From SH-MAG3 sp035461245 (GTDB lineage: Bacteria; Gemmatimonadota; Gemmatimonadetes; Longimicrobiales; RSA9): 64,000 bases of DNA. The notes under the pieces are model-generated. The model did not search any database. It was not told where the DNA came from and saw nothing but the letters and a program-made list of their open reading frames with translations. Below, one piece after another: positions 9,357 to 21,858 of the stretch (position 1 is the stretch's first letter; the number at the start of each line of letters is the position of its first letter). A program made the translations under genes and the position numbers. Location: NCBI GenBank assembly GCA_035461245.1, contig DATHVP010000057.1, positions 1-64,000 on the forward strand, in the 5' to 3' direction.

Positions 9357-9455
9357 CTCAGGCCGCTCCCTGTTGGTGAGGCCGCTCACGCTGCTCGCTG
9401 AGGCCGCTCACGCTGCTCGCTGAGGCCGCTCCGCTCAGGCCGCTCGCTGAGGGGC
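9357..9455. repeat. AGGCCGCT-type intergenic repeat between purF and a methyltransferase
   Basis: Convergent gap of 99 bp filled by degenerate copies around the core AGGCCGCT. Two exact 22-bp copies lie at 9377-9398 and 9399-9420 (TGAGGCCGCTCACGCTGC and four more bases), followed by shorter pieces to about 9450. The same core recurs at 37540-37587 and 42430-42487. No clean terminator hairpin is obvious here. Confidence 0.75.
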
Positions 9456-10271
9456 TTATCGCTTCCGGCCCTCGGCGTACACGGTGTGGCGCAGCGGCGG
9501 CGCCAGCCATTCTGCCGCGGCAACGGCGAGAAGGGCCAGGGACACGGGTGACAGGCGTGGCCGGCGCCGGCGGTGATGGCTATGACGGGCCCGGGAGTAT
9601 GTCACGGCCGCGGAGTAGTCTGAGCGAACGTCGCTGAACCCGGCGCGGACGAGGAGGTCCTGGTACTCGCCGCGCAGGTACTCCCGGTAGTGCTCGAAAT
9701 AGCGGTCGCTCACCCAGTCCTCATAGCCCGAATACGGCTGTCGCCCGGCCATGAGCTTCACGCGCTTCATGAGGGATGCTGCGTTGGGCGCGCCGATGAG
9801 GATCCGTCCCCCCCCGCGCAGGAGTCGGTGCAGTTCCCGGAGCTGGCGCAGCGGATGTCCGGGGAGGTGCTCGATGACGTCGTAGCAGCACGCGACGTCG
9901 AAGGAAGCGTCGTCGAGTTCCAGGTGGCAGTCCGGCCAGAAGTCCACCTGCAATACTTCGACCCCGGCGCGCTCCAGCAGCGACAGTGCGTGCTGGCGGG
10001 AGCCCATGCGGTTGCCGTCGTCGTACTCGTCGAACCTCTCCACCAGCACGAGTCGACCGGCATGGCCGAGTTCGCGCAGGACCAGGAAGTTCACGCCGAC
10101 GCCACCGCCCAGGTCCACGACGTGGGCGTCCCTCCCGGCAGCCGCGATGTCCCGCACTTCGCGGAGGTGCTTCCTCTCGTTCTCGCCGATGATGGTCTCG
10201 GCCGCGGGTCCGCCAAACCGGGCGGCGGTGGTGGCAATGGCGCCTCGGATGGCGGCATTGGTGTACTGCAT
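9456..10271 (-). CDS. Class I SAM-dependent methyltransferase
   Basis: 271 residues from the ATG at 10271, which follows GGAG at close spacing; the frame is open further upstream but that part looks non-coding. Motif I HVVDLGGGVGVNFLVL binds SAM. FDVACCYDVIEHLPGHPLR is the usual post-II/III region of UbiG/Methyltransf_11-like enzymes, followed by LLRGGGRILIGAPN. A basic stretch (SHHRRRRPR) and a hydrophobic segment near the C-terminus could touch the membrane. The substrate is unknown; lipid, glycan or small-molecule targets are all possible. Convergent with purF. Confidence 0.82.
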   Translation of the reverse strand: MQYTNAAIRGAIATTAARFGGPAAETIIGENERKHLREVRDIAAAGRDAHVVDLGGGVGVNFLVLRELGHAGRLVLVERFDEYDDGNRMGSRQHALSLLERAGVEVLQVDFWPDCHLELDDASFDVACCYDVIEHLPGHPLRQLRELHRLLRGGGRILIGAPNAASLMKRVKLMAGRQPYSGYEDWVSDRYFEHYREYLRGEYQDLLVRAGFSDVRSDYSAAVTYSRARHSHHRRRRPRLSPVSLALLAVAAAEWLAPPLRHTVYAEGRKR

Positions 10272-10351
10272 GCATCTCCATGGAACGGGGGCGAGTCGGC
10301 GGGAATAACTGGGCCGCCGCCCGCGCCCCGTCAAGCCCTGCCGCTACGCGA

Positions 10352-10795
10352 TCACGACGCACCGATTACCGGAACCTCAAGCTCGACCGTGCCGCCGTCA
10401 GTGATGCTGCGCGCCCGGATCCAGACCCGGTCCACTCCCTCCGTGTCGCCCTGCAGTACCACCCGGTGCTCGAACATGCGTGCGATATCCGGACACGCGA
10501 TGTTCCGGCGCGTGTCGCGATAATCGTACGGCGTGATGACCCAGCGGCCGTCCAGCAGCCGCGCGTCGGTCTCGCCCTTCGTATAGCAGCCATTGCCAAG
10601 AGTCGTCACCTCGACCACGATGCCTTCGGCGGTGACGTAGGCCGCGCGGGGCGAGTCGTTGCCGATGGTGTCAATGGTGCCCACCACACGTTCGCGGCCC
10701 CCGGTGATGGACCCGCACGCTGCCAGCCCCGACGCCAGCAGCAACGTCATCATCACGGAACCCCATCGTGCACCCGGGCGCCTGCCCCTGCTCAT
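10352..10795 (-). CDS. Putative lipoprotein of unknown function
   Basis: 147 residues from ATG 10795, chosen because GGAGG lies about 8 nt upstream; a GTG at 10810 would overlap that site. The N-terminus has an Arg-rich head, a hydrophobic stretch and a lipobox (GLAACGS), so it is probably exported and lipid-anchored. The mature part has two isolated Cys residues (NGCYTKG and NIACPD) that may form a disulfide. I do not recognise the family. Same strand as the downstream methyltransferase, 80 bp apart. Confidence 0.7.
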   Translation of the reverse strand: MSRGRRPGARWGSVMMTLLLASGLAACGSITGGRERVVGTIDTIGNDSPRAAYVTAEGIVVEVTTLGNGCYTKGETDARLLDGRWVITPYDYRDTRRNIACPDIARMFEHRVVLQGDTEGVDRVWIRARSITDGGTVELEVPVIGAS

Positions 10796-11223
10796 GATAC
10801 TATCCTCCACTGCTGCCTCATGTCCGCTGTTGTCTCAGGTGCCGCGTCCGCAGGACATTCTGCCTGCCGGGGCCACCAGGTAGTGGCTGTCAGCGCTCGA
10901 CCGCTGCCGGTACCCTGCAGCGCCCGCTGCAGATCCTGCTGCCAGGGCTGTGCCGCGCCGCCGCACCTCCCACCGGCATGCGCCCCCGCCCCGGCGCGCG
11001 CTACATGGTTGGAACGTCTGGACTTACGCCTTTCTGACCGATGTGCCGCCGGGCGCGGTCTCCCGGACCGCCACCGTGGACCGGACCCGGATGGCGGTGG
11101 CCTCAGGGCCCGCCGCTGCACATCGCCCCGCGGACCGGCAGTGGCCCGCTTCTTGTTGCACTGGTGTGTATCCGGCCCCTCGGGTCAGGCCCCAAAAACC
11201 AGTGCCTCAGCTACGGAGCAGAC
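10796..11223. other. 428-bp divergent intergenic region
   Basis: Separates the lipoprotein (-) from ppdK (+) and must hold both promoters. Apart from GGAGG before the lipoprotein and CGGAGCAGAC before ppdK I see no clear -35/-10 pair, no tRNA and no structured leader. In-frame upward extension of ppdK through it has atypical composition and no conserved start. Confidence 0.5.
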
Positions 11224-13962
<2,739 letters not shown>

Positions 13963-13980
13963 CACCCGTTCCGGAAGCGG

Positions 13981-14007
13981 CCGGTGGAGTGGCGGCACCT
14001 CCACCGG
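13981..14007 (+). terminator. Hairpin after ppdK, possible terminator
   Basis: CCGGTGGAG (13981-13989) pairs with CTCCACCGG (13999-14007) around a 9-nt loop, 18 nt after the ppdK stop. No T run follows, so it may only stabilise the mRNA end. Confidence 0.35.
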
Positions 14008-14109
14008 AACAGCGTGATACCTGAGCGGTACCCAACCGTGCTGGACCGCGACACCCGGATCTCCGAGATTCCAGGCATGACGAATACTGATACAGGAGGC
14101 GTGCACCCG

Positions 14110-17100
14110 ATGGCGCGCCGGGCCATTGCCGGGACCCTGGCGGTCCTGTTGTCGGCCTGTGCAGGCCCCATGGCTGCACCGGCCCCTTCCCCTGCAGGTA
14201 CCGCCATACCCGAAGCCGCGGCGGCGGCCGCGGCAGACACCCTGACGCTGGTGCTGCTGGGCACGACGGACGTCCACGGCCGACTCTATAACCACGACTA
14301 CTACACGGGCGCCACCACGGATCACGGGCTGGCGCTGCTGAAGCCGCTTGTGGACAGCGTGCGCGGCGCGCACCCGGGTCGAACGTTCCTCTTCGATTCC
14401 GGCGACCTGCTGCAGGGCAACCCGCTGGGCTTCGTCTACGCGCGCCGGTACGCGGACGCGCCGAGTCCCATCATCCGCGCCATGAACCTCATGGGCTACG
14501 ACGCGGCGGCCATAGGCAACCACGAGTTCAACTACGGCCTCGACCACCTGGCCAGCGCCATCGAGCTCGCCGAGTTCCCGTTCGTCTCCGCGAACATCCA
14601 TCGCCACGGCACGGACGATCACTACTACCAGCCGTACACGCTGATCGCCGTGCCAGCGCCCCACGGCGGCGACTCGCTGGTGATCGGCGTAACGGGCAAC
14701 ACGCCGCCGGGCGTGCACGTGTGGGACCGCGACAATGTCACTGGCATCATGGAGATCCGCGACATCGTGACGTCGGTGCGCCGGGTGGTGGATGAGATGC
14801 GACGTCGGGGAGCCGACATCGTCGTCGTCCTGTCCCATGGCGGCCTCGAGGGGACCAGCTACGACACCGCCACGACGGGGCTGCCGCAGGAGAACATGGC
14901 CGCGGAACTGGCGCGGCAGGAGCCGGACATTGACGTCATCTTCATGGGGCATACCCATCGGGAACTCGCCGACACCACCATCAACGGCGTGTTGCTGACC
15001 CAGCCACGGAACTGGGCCGGCAGTCTGGCCGCCGCCACCATTACGGCCCGGCGCACGGATGCCGGCTGGCGTGCGGTGGAGAAGCGCGGCGAGATCCTGC
15101 GGCCGGACCCGGCCCGCGCCGACCGCGCGTTCATGGATTCGCTGCGCTGGGAGCACGAGCGAACCGTGGCCTGGGTGAACGCCCGCGTGGGAACGGCAGC
15201 GACGGCGATGCCAGCCCGGCAAGGGCGCGTGCGGGACGTCGCCATCATCGACTTCATCAACGAGGTGCAGCGGCGCACGGCCGGCGCCCAGCTTTCCGCC
15301 GCAGCCGCGTTCGTCATCGACGCCGGCCTGCCCGCCGGCGACGTGAGCATTGCCGACATCGCCGCCCTCTACCCCTACGATAACACGCTTCGGGCCATCC
15401 GCATCAGCGGCGCCCAGTTGCGTGCGTACCTGGAGAAGGCGGCGGAGTACTACGCCGGCTGGCCGGCACCGCCGGGCGGGACCGTCACCGACTTCAGCGT
15501 ACCCGGCTACAACTTCGACATCGTCAGTGGCGTCGAGTACACCCTGGACATCAGCCGCCCCGTGGGCCAGCGCGTAGCGGAACTGCGCTTCGAGGGCCGG
15601 CCCGTCCGCGACGACGACTCCTTCACCATGGCGCTGAACAACTACCGGCAGTCCGGCGGCGGCGGCTACGACATGATCGCCGGCGCGGAGGTCGTGTATG
15701 ATCGCGGCGAGGACGTCCGGGAACTGCTGATCGAGGAGGTGCGACGTCACGGCACCATCCGGCCCGAGGACTACCATACGCCGTCATGGCGGCTCGTCCC
15801 CGAAGCGGCCGCCGCCGCTGCGCTGCAGGAGCAGGAGGTCCGGGAGACGCGAGCGGGCCGGGAGGCAGCCGTCGGTGCCGGCGGGCAGGTGGGCGCGGCG
15901 GGAGCCGGCGGGGGAACGCAGGGCGGCGCGGGCCGCAAGCGGTTGCGCGTCCTGACACTGAATGATTTCCACGGCCGACTGGAGCCCATGGAGCCAACCT
16001 GGGCGGGCGGCCGGTCCGTGGGCGGCGCGGCCGCACTGGCCACCTACTTCCGCATGGAGCAGGAGGGCTTCAACGGCCCGGTCATCATGCTTCATGGAGG
16101 GGATGTCATGCAGGGCACGCCGGTGTCCAACCTCACTCGCGGCCGGGCATCCATCGACTTCCACAACCTGATCGGCTGGCATGGCGGCGCCCTGGGCAAC
16201 CACGAGTTCGACTGGGGCATCGAGGTGCTGCGGGAGCGCATCGCCCAGTCCGAGTTCCCGTGGCTGGCCGCGAACATCCATGTCGCCGGCAGCGACACCA
16301 CGCCCGGCTGGGTACGGGACACGGCCACCGTCGTGGTGAACGGCGTGCGCGTCGGCCTCGTCGGCGTGATCACCGAGGAAACGGGTGAGAAGACCATGGC
16401 CGAGTACGTGCGCGGCCTGGAATTCGTCGATGCCGTCGCCACCATTGACCGGTGGGTGCCCGTGATGCGACGCGCCGGTGCGGACTTCGTCATCGTCGTC
16501 GCCCACGAGGGCGCGGTATGCGATGAGGCGATGACCGAGTGTACCGGGCCCATGGTCGACTGGGCACGGCAGCTCACCCACCGTCCCGACCTCATGGTGG
16601 GTGGGCACACGCACCAGGTCGTGCGCTGGACGGAGAACGGGATCGCCATTCTGGAGGCCGGCATGTGGGGCACACGGTACGGCGTCGCCGACCTGGAGCG
16701 CGTCTCGCCGGACAGCGTGGACGTCTGGATCCGCGGCACGCCCGTAGCCTGGACCGACGCCGTCCCCCCGGACACCGCCGTGAAGCGCCTCGTCGCCGCC
16801 GCCATCGAGGAGGTAGGCCCGCGCCTGCACGAGCCTGTTGCCGAAATGGCGGAGCCCATCGAACGCGGCCTCGGCGAGAACCCCATGGGACGCCTCATCG
16901 CCGACGCACAGCGGTGGAAGACCGGCGCGCAGGTCGCCGTCATGAACGCCGGCGGAGTACGGGCACCGCTCCAGGCCGGGACCGCGACCTGGGGCGACCT
17001 GTACCAGGTGCACCCCTTCGGCAACATGCTGGTGGTGCTGGAACTGCGCGGCGCGGACCTGCGCCAGGTGCTGGAGCATGCCGTGCGGGGCGCGAATGGC

Positions 17101-17397
17101 GGCGAGGACGCACACCTGAGCGGCATCGTGGTGGAGTATGATCCGTCCCGTCCTGTCGGTTCTCGCGTGGTGTCGGCCCGGCTGGAAGATGGCTCGGAGC
17201 TTCAGGACGACGTCGTCTACCGCGTCGCCACCAGCGATTTCCTGGCTTCCGGCGTGGGCGACGGGTATGCGCCGTTTGCCCGCTCCCTCAGTGAGACACC
17301 CACAGGTGTGGTTGACCTGGACGCCCTCATCGAGTACGTGCAGCAGCTGCCGCAGCCGGTGCGCGCACCCACGGACCGGCGGCTGCGCCGGCTGTAG
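14110..17397 (+). CDS. Lipoprotein with two fused 5'-nucleotidase/cyclic phosphodiesterase units
   Basis: 1095 residues. The ATG at 14110 is set by AGGAGG at 14094-14099 and by a lipoprotein signal with Cys17 in LLSACAG; the frame is open upstream but lacks these. Two complete metallophosphoesterase plus 5'-nucleotidase C-terminal units follow one another. Unit 1 has GTTDVHGRLY (Asp54, His56) and GNHEFNYG near 137, with the DYY element typical of CpdB-like 2',3'-cyclic phosphodiesterases. Unit 2 has TLNDFHGR (Asp619, His621), GNHEFDWG near 696 and GGHTHQ near 831. A Gly-rich linker near 590-610 separates them. It would release nucleosides outside the cytoplasm; adenosine deaminase follows. 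B. subtilis YfkN has a comparable tandem layout. Confidence 0.88.
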   Translation: MARRAIAGTLAVLLSACAGPMAAPAPSPAGTAIPEAAAAAAADTLTLVLLGTTDVHGRLYNHDYYTGATTDHGLALLKPLVDSVRGAHPGRTFLFDSGDLLQGNPLGFVYARRYADAPSPIIRAMNLMGYDAAAIGNHEFNYGLDHLASAIELAEFPFVSANIHRHGTDDHYYQPYTLIAVPAPHGGDSLVIGVTGNTPPGVHVWDRDNVTGIMEIRDIVTSVRRVVDEMRRRGADIVVVLSHGGLEGTSYDTATTGLPQENMAAELARQEPDIDVIFMGHTHRELADTTINGVLLTQPRNWAGSLAAATITARRTDAGWRAVEKRGEILRPDPARADRAFMDSLRWEHERTVAWVNARVGTAATAMPARQGRVRDVAIIDFINEVQRRTAGAQLSAAAAFVIDAGLPAGDVSIADIAALYPYDNTLRAIRISGAQLRAYLEKAAEYYAGWPAPPGGTVTDFSVPGYNFDIVSGVEYTLDISRPVGQRVAELRFEGRPVRDDDSFTMALNNYRQSGGGGYDMIAGAEVVYDRGEDVRELLIEEVRRHGTIRPEDYHTPSWRLVPEAAAAAALQEQEVRETRAGREAAVGAGGQVGAAGAGGGTQGGAGRKRLRVLTLNDFHGRLEPMEPTWAGGRSVGGAAALATYFRMEQEGFNGPVIMLHGGDVMQGTPVSNLTRGRASIDFHNLIGWHGGALGNHEFDWGIEVLRERIAQSEFPWLAANIHVAGSDTTPGWVRDTATVVVNGVRVGLVGVITEETGEKTMAEYVRGLEFVDAVATIDRWVPVMRRAGADFVIVVAHEGAVCDEAMTECTGPMVDWARQLTHRPDLMVGGHTHQVVRWTENGIAILEAGMWGTRYGVADLERVSPDSVDVWIRGTPVAWTDAVPPDTAVKRLVAAAIEEVGPRLHEPVAEMAEPIERGLGENPMGRLIADAQRWKTGAQVAVMNAGGVRAPLQAGTATWGDLYQVHPFGNMLVVLELRGADLRQVLEHAVRGANGGEDAHLSGIVVEYDPSRPVGSRVVSARLEDGSELQDDVVYRVATSDFLASGVGDGYAPFARSLSETPTGVVDLDALIEYVQQLPQPVRAPTDRRLRRL

Positions 17398-17499
17398 CAC
17401 GTGGCCGGGGCACGGCGGGCGGCGCCTCCGGCACCGCTCGGGCAGCCCGGGCCATACGGCTCTTTCCCGCCCCCGTTCCGCAAGCTACTCTCAGCAGCT

Positions 17500-18531
17500 A
17501 TGAAGATCACGCGCGAATTGCTGCAGCGCCTGCCCAAGGCAGACCTGCACGTCCACCTGGACGGTTCCCTCCGCCCCGGAACCATGCTCGAACTCGCCGA
17601 GGAAGCCGGCGTTTCCCTGCCGGTGTCCGACGCTGCCGGTCTCGGCGAGTACATGAACGTCCGTGACGGGCGGGACCTGGTGGACTACCTGGCCCGGTTC
17701 GACATCACGCTCGCGCTGATGCAGACCGCCGCGTCCATCGAGCGCGTGGCCTACGAACTGGCTGCTGACGCCGCCGCCGAAAACGTGCGGTACATGGAGG
17801 TCAGGTTCTGCCCCGCACTGAACATGCGCGGCGGGCTGTCCGGCGACGCCGTGGTGGAGGCGGCACTGAGCGGGCTGCGCCGGGCGGAGGCTGAACATCC
17901 TGTCGAGACGGCCGTCATCGTGTGCGGCCTGCGCAACCTGCCGGTGCAGACGTCCATCGAGATGGCGGAGCTTGCAGTCGGGTTCCGGGACCGCGGCGTC
18001 GTCGCGTTCGACCTGGCCGGTGCGGAACGGGGCAACCCACCCCTGGATCACCAGCGGGCATTCCAGATTGCAGCGCACGCCAACCTGGCGGTGACCATCC
18101 ACGCCGGCGAGGCGTTCGGCCCCGCTTCCATCCACCAGGCGATCCATGCGTGCAGCGCCCGTCGCATCGGCCATGGCACGCGCCTGCACGAGGATCCGGA
18201 CCTGATGCGGTACGTGAACGATTTCCGCATCCCGCTGGAGTCGTGCCTCACCTCCAACGTCCAGACCCGCGCCGCAGTGAGCCTGGCGGAACATCCCCTG
18301 CGCCTCTACTACGACCAGGGCCTTGTCGTGACCATAAACACCGACAACCGCCTGATGAGTGGCACGACCATGACGGACGAGTTCCTGCACGCCCACACGG
18401 CGTTGGGATTCACGTGGGATGAACTCTGCGATATCACCGTCATGGGTTTCGAGAGCGCGTTCCTGCCCTGGCAGGAGAAGGTTGCGCTGGTGGAGGCCGT
18501 CACCGAGGAGATAAGCGCGTTGCGCGCTTAA
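17500..18531 (+). CDS. add: Adenosine deaminase
   Basis: 343 residues from ATG 17500 (MKITRELLQRLPKADLH); the longer frame is Pro-rich and non-conserved. Converts adenosine to inosine. Zn ligands: HVH in KADLHVHLDGSLRP, His in VTIHAGEAFGP (with the catalytic Glu), and the Asp in INTDNRLMSGTT. RIGHGTRLHEDPDLM is also typical. The INTDN variant of the last metal motif resembles the actinobacterial/Bacteroidetes-like branch. It lies 102 bp after the nucleotidase lipoprotein: together a nucleotide-to-inosine salvage route. Confidence 0.92.
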   Translation: MKITRELLQRLPKADLHVHLDGSLRPGTMLELAEEAGVSLPVSDAAGLGEYMNVRDGRDLVDYLARFDITLALMQTAASIERVAYELAADAAAENVRYMEVRFCPALNMRGGLSGDAVVEAALSGLRRAEAEHPVETAVIVCGLRNLPVQTSIEMAELAVGFRDRGVVAFDLAGAERGNPPLDHQRAFQIAAHANLAVTIHAGEAFGPASIHQAIHACSARRIGHGTRLHEDPDLMRYVNDFRIPLESCLTSNVQTRAAVSLAEHPLRLYYDQGLVVTINTDNRLMSGTTMTDEFLHAHTALGFTWDELCDITVMGFESAFLPWQEKVALVEAVTEEISALRA

Positions 18532-18564
18532 CGGCCAGCCGTTGACGGGGCTGCCCCAAGCACG

Positions 18565-18597
18565 AAGGGCCGCTCGCCATCCCGGCGAGCGGCCCTT
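18565..18597. terminator. Bidirectional terminator between add and the TonB-type receptor
   Basis: A perfect 14-bp stem, AAGGGCCGCTCGCC (18565-18578) with its complement (18584-18597), closes a 5-nt loop. It sits in the 87-bp convergent gap, 33 nt after the add stop and 21 nt beyond the receptor stop. Short T runs flank both sides. Confidence 0.75.
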
Positions 18598-18618
18598 CCT
18601 GGCCTGTAGCGGTCGCCG

Positions 18619-21600
18619 CTAGAACACGTAGCGCAGGCCGACCTGCGCCTGCCAGCGGGACGACGGGTCCAGCACGTTGAACGGGTCCGCCCGGTTGTCC
18701 TCGTCCAGCCGCAGCCGGCCGGTGGGCCGGAAGATGCCGCGGTTGTTCGCTGTATCCCACCCGCGCAGTTCGAGCAATTCGATACCCGGGAACGGCCGGT
18801 TCCGCTGCACGCCCCAGTCACTGTTCAGCAGGTTCAGCGTATTGAACAGGTCGAGGGTCAGCTCGACCCGCTGCTGCTGCCGGGTCGGCACCCGGAACGT
18901 GAACCGGGTATCAACGCGGTTGCGCCACGGCGCTGCGCAGACGTTGCGCTCGAGGATCGAGCCCCGGTTCTCCCGCAGGCAGGACTCGCTCTCAATGTAC
19001 GCATTGATGCGCGACCAGTCCGCCGGGTCAGTCAGCGTGATGTCGTTCTCGTCCGTGGGCACGTACAGCAGGTCGTTGTAACGGTTGCTGGCGTAGGACG
19101 CCTCGAAACCGTCGGCGTTGACGTCGCCGTCGTACACGTAGGAGTACCGGTCGCCGGAGTGACCGATGTAGAACCACGAGGCGGCAACGTACCGGTGAAT
19201 GTCGTACGTGCCGCTGAACACGAACTTGTGCCGCGTCTCGTAGTCCGACGTCGCCAGGCTAGGCGCGTTCGGGTTCCCCATCACCGGGTTGAAGCCGATG
19301 TTCGACGTCGCGATGCTGGACGTCAGGCCCGACACGTCTTCCGCCCGGGAGTGCGTATACGACAGGTTCAGGTCCAGCCCGTTCTGGTAACGCTTCTGCG
19401 CCTGGAGCGTCATGCTCCACGACCTGTCCTCGTCGCTGTTCGTCAGTTCGACAACGGCCAGTGCCGCGTCCGCGTCGATGCGGCGGGGCTGCGCCAGGTT
19501 CTGGTTCGCCGAAACGCCCTCTGCCAGCGGCCCCGGCGTGTGCGTGCCATAGACAGGGCGACCGCCCTGCGTGGTGGAGACGGGCTCCAGGTTCAGGTTC
19601 AGCTCGCGCAGGAAGATCTGCGCCAGTGAGCGCGTGTGCAGGAACTCGACGGTGCCGACGACGCCCCACGGCAGCTGCCGGTCCACCGCTGCGTTCAGCC
19701 TCAGCGCGTGCGGATACTGGAAGTCCGGATCCACCAGGTTGATGACGGCCCGGGGCGGCGCCGGCGTGCCCCCGGTTGCGCATGCGCCCGGCGGATTTGC
19801 CGGATCCAGCGTGAACGTCGGCAGGTTATTGTTCGCCCGCGAGCAGCTGATGTTTACGGTCAGCAGGCCCGTGTTGCTGTACATGTTGGACAGCCAGACG
19901 AACGGGTAGCGGCCGGTGAACACACCGGCGCCACCGCGAACCTGGGTGGTGCGGTCGTCGAAGACGTCCCAGTTGAAGCCGAGCCGGGGCGAAATGATGC
20001 CGTTGCCGGACGGGATCCGGTCGGTCCGGCGGCCCAGCTCGGAACTCTCGATGGCCGGGTTGTTCTCCGGCTTGTCGTGTACTATGGGTGTATCGTAACG
20101 CAGTCCTGCCGTCACCGTCACGTTCGGCCGGGCCGTCCACTCCGTCTGGCCGTAGAAACCCAGCAGCGTGACGTTGAACCGGGCCGTCGGATCCGCGCCC
20201 TCACGGTAGGGCACGGCCCGGCGGAACGAGTTCGGCTCGCCTGCAATGAAGTCGTCGATGGAGTTGAACGACCACTCACCCGTCATGCCCGGCCAGAACA
20301 GGTTGCGGAAGCCGAATCGCTCGGCCTTCACGCCACCGGTCAGTCGGTGTGCGCCCCAGGTGTAACTGGTGTTGTTCGTGATCTCGAAGCTGTTCTGGTC
20401 GAGCTCATTGCCCTGCGAGAAGTACTCAGCGCCTGCCACCAGCTGGCGCGTGCCCGTGGCAGCGGCGGCGTTCGGTACTGTCACGATGATGGCGGGATAC
20501 CGCTCTACGGGAGCGCGCCGGTCCCGGATCGTCGTATAGCCCACCGTCAGCTCGTTGTAGACACCATTGGCGAAGCTCGAGTTGAGCTGGCCCACCGTGG
20601 AGTTCGTGTTCGACTCGAAGAAGTAGAAGTTCGACTCGAACGAGTACTGCGTGGCGCCGAACCGGTTGGTCACGATGTCGTCCGTGGCACGGACATAGTT
20701 GTGGCGCAGCGTGACCATGTGGTTGTTGTCGAGCTGCGCATCGATCCGACCGAACAGGTTGCGGTTCGGGTTCTCCACCGTGAACTCGCCATAACTGCCG
20801 GCGCCCACGCCATAATCCCGCAGCGCCTGCGCGAAGCGCTCCGCGTCGGCGGGGTTGACACCCGTCAGGGTTGGTGCGTCCCGGCCGATGGCGTACGTGC
20901 CGCCGGGGCGGGTGTCGTCCTCCCACTCAGCGGCAACGAAGAAGTGTGCGCGATCCCGAATGATCGGGCCGCCCAGCGTCCCGCCGAACAGGCGATTCGT
21001 GAACTCGCCGACTCCACGCATCTGGCTGCCCACCAGCAGCGAGTCCCGCTGGAAATCCTGGTTGCGGTAGTGCATGAATGCCGAACCGGACCACTCGTTC
21101 GTGCCGGACTTGGTCACGGCGTTGATGAGGCCGCCCGTGAATCCGGACTGGCGCACGTCATACGGTGCCGTCAGCACCTGGTACTCGCGCACCGCGTCAA
21201 TCGAGATGGAGCGGGCGCCCGCCTGCCCGCCGGGCTGGCCCGTGGAGCCCAGCCCGAACAGGTCCTGCGCCAGGGCGCCGTCGATCTGGATGTTGTTGAA
21301 ACGGTTGTTCTGCTGGCCGACGGACGTGCCTCCGGCTCCGGCGCCGCTGTGCGGCGAGGCCGCCAGGAAGTCCGTGAAGTTGCGCGAGATGGTCGGCAGG
21401 TTCTCGATCTGGTGCTGCGTAACCAGCTGCTCTGCACCAGTCCGGCCGGGGTTGATGATCTCCCGCTGCGTGCGGCTCACATCCACGCCGATGGCGTCCA
21501 GCGCGAGTGCCTGCGGCCGGAGCTCAAAGTTGACCACCATATTCTGGCCAAGCGCCAGTGTGATGTCACGGCGTATTACCGTGGCGAACCCGAGACTGCC

Positions 21601-21858
21601 CGCTTCCACGCGGTACGGTCCGCCCACCGGCAGGCCTGGCACCAGATACGCACCCTGATCATTGGTCAACGTGGTACGTGTAAGACCGGTGCCCTCGTTG
21701 GTGACCACCACCCGCGCGTTCTGTACCGGCGCACCTGCATCATCTGCCACCCGGCCGCTCACGGCCGCTGTCGTGACGCCCTGGGCGTTCGCGTCCGTTC
21801 GGCCGAAGCCGACGGCTACGACTGCTGCCAGCGCCCATGCCCATCGATGCATTCTCAT
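18619..21858 (-). CDS. Oar-like TonB-dependent outer-membrane receptor
   Basis: 1079 residues from the ATG at 21858, where a signal peptide begins (MRMHRWAWALAAVVAVGF, cleavage near ANAQG). Residues about 30-110 form a carboxypeptidase-regulatory-like domain (VSGRVADDAGAPVQNARVVV). A plug domain follows, with NAVTKSGTNEWSGSAF, then a large beta-barrel ending in LRYVF with the terminal Phe used for outer-membrane assembly. Such Oar-type proteins import large substrates or take part in secretion; the substrate here is unknown. No TonB/ExbBD genes are in the window. No strong ribosome site: GAGG lies about 13 nt upstream. Confidence 0.88.
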   Translation of the reverse strand: MRMHRWAWALAAVVAVGFGRTDANAQGVTTAAVSGRVADDAGAPVQNARVVVTNEGTGLTRTTLTNDQGAYLVPGLPVGGPYRVEAGSLGFATVIRRDITLALGQNMVVNFELRPQALALDAIGVDVSRTQREIINPGRTGAEQLVTQHQIENLPTISRNFTDFLAASPHSGAGAGGTSVGQQNNRFNNIQIDGALAQDLFGLGSTGQPGGQAGARSISIDAVREYQVLTAPYDVRQSGFTGGLINAVTKSGTNEWSGSAFMHYRNQDFQRDSLLVGSQMRGVGEFTNRLFGGTLGGPIIRDRAHFFVAAEWEDDTRPGGTYAIGRDAPTLTGVNPADAERFAQALRDYGVGAGSYGEFTVENPNRNLFGRIDAQLDNNHMVTLRHNYVRATDDIVTNRFGATQYSFESNFYFFESNTNSTVGQLNSSFANGVYNELTVGYTTIRDRRAPVERYPAIIVTVPNAAAATGTRQLVAGAEYFSQGNELDQNSFEITNNTSYTWGAHRLTGGVKAERFGFRNLFWPGMTGEWSFNSIDDFIAGEPNSFRRAVPYREGADPTARFNVTLLGFYGQTEWTARPNVTVTAGLRYDTPIVHDKPENNPAIESSELGRRTDRIPSGNGIISPRLGFNWDVFDDRTTQVRGGAGVFTGRYPFVWLSNMYSNTGLLTVNISCSRANNNLPTFTLDPANPPGACATGGTPAPPRAVINLVDPDFQYPHALRLNAAVDRQLPWGVVGTVEFLHTRSLAQIFLRELNLNLEPVSTTQGGRPVYGTHTPGPLAEGVSANQNLAQPRRIDADAALAVVELTNSDEDRSWSMTLQAQKRYQNGLDLNLSYTHSRAEDVSGLTSSIATSNIGFNPVMGNPNAPSLATSDYETRHKFVFSGTYDIHRYVAASWFYIGHSGDRYSYVYDGDVNADGFEASYASNRYNDLLYVPTDENDITLTDPADWSRINAYIESESCLRENRGSILERNVCAAPWRNRVDTRFTFRVPTRQQQRVELTLDLFNTLNLLNSDWGVQRNRPFPGIELLELRGWDTANNRGIFRPTGRLRLDEDNRADPFNVLDPSSRWQAQVGLRYVF

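Noticed and set aside
15784..17400. 538-codon minus-strand frame
   Set aside because: Antisense to the second nucleotidase unit; no conserved features.
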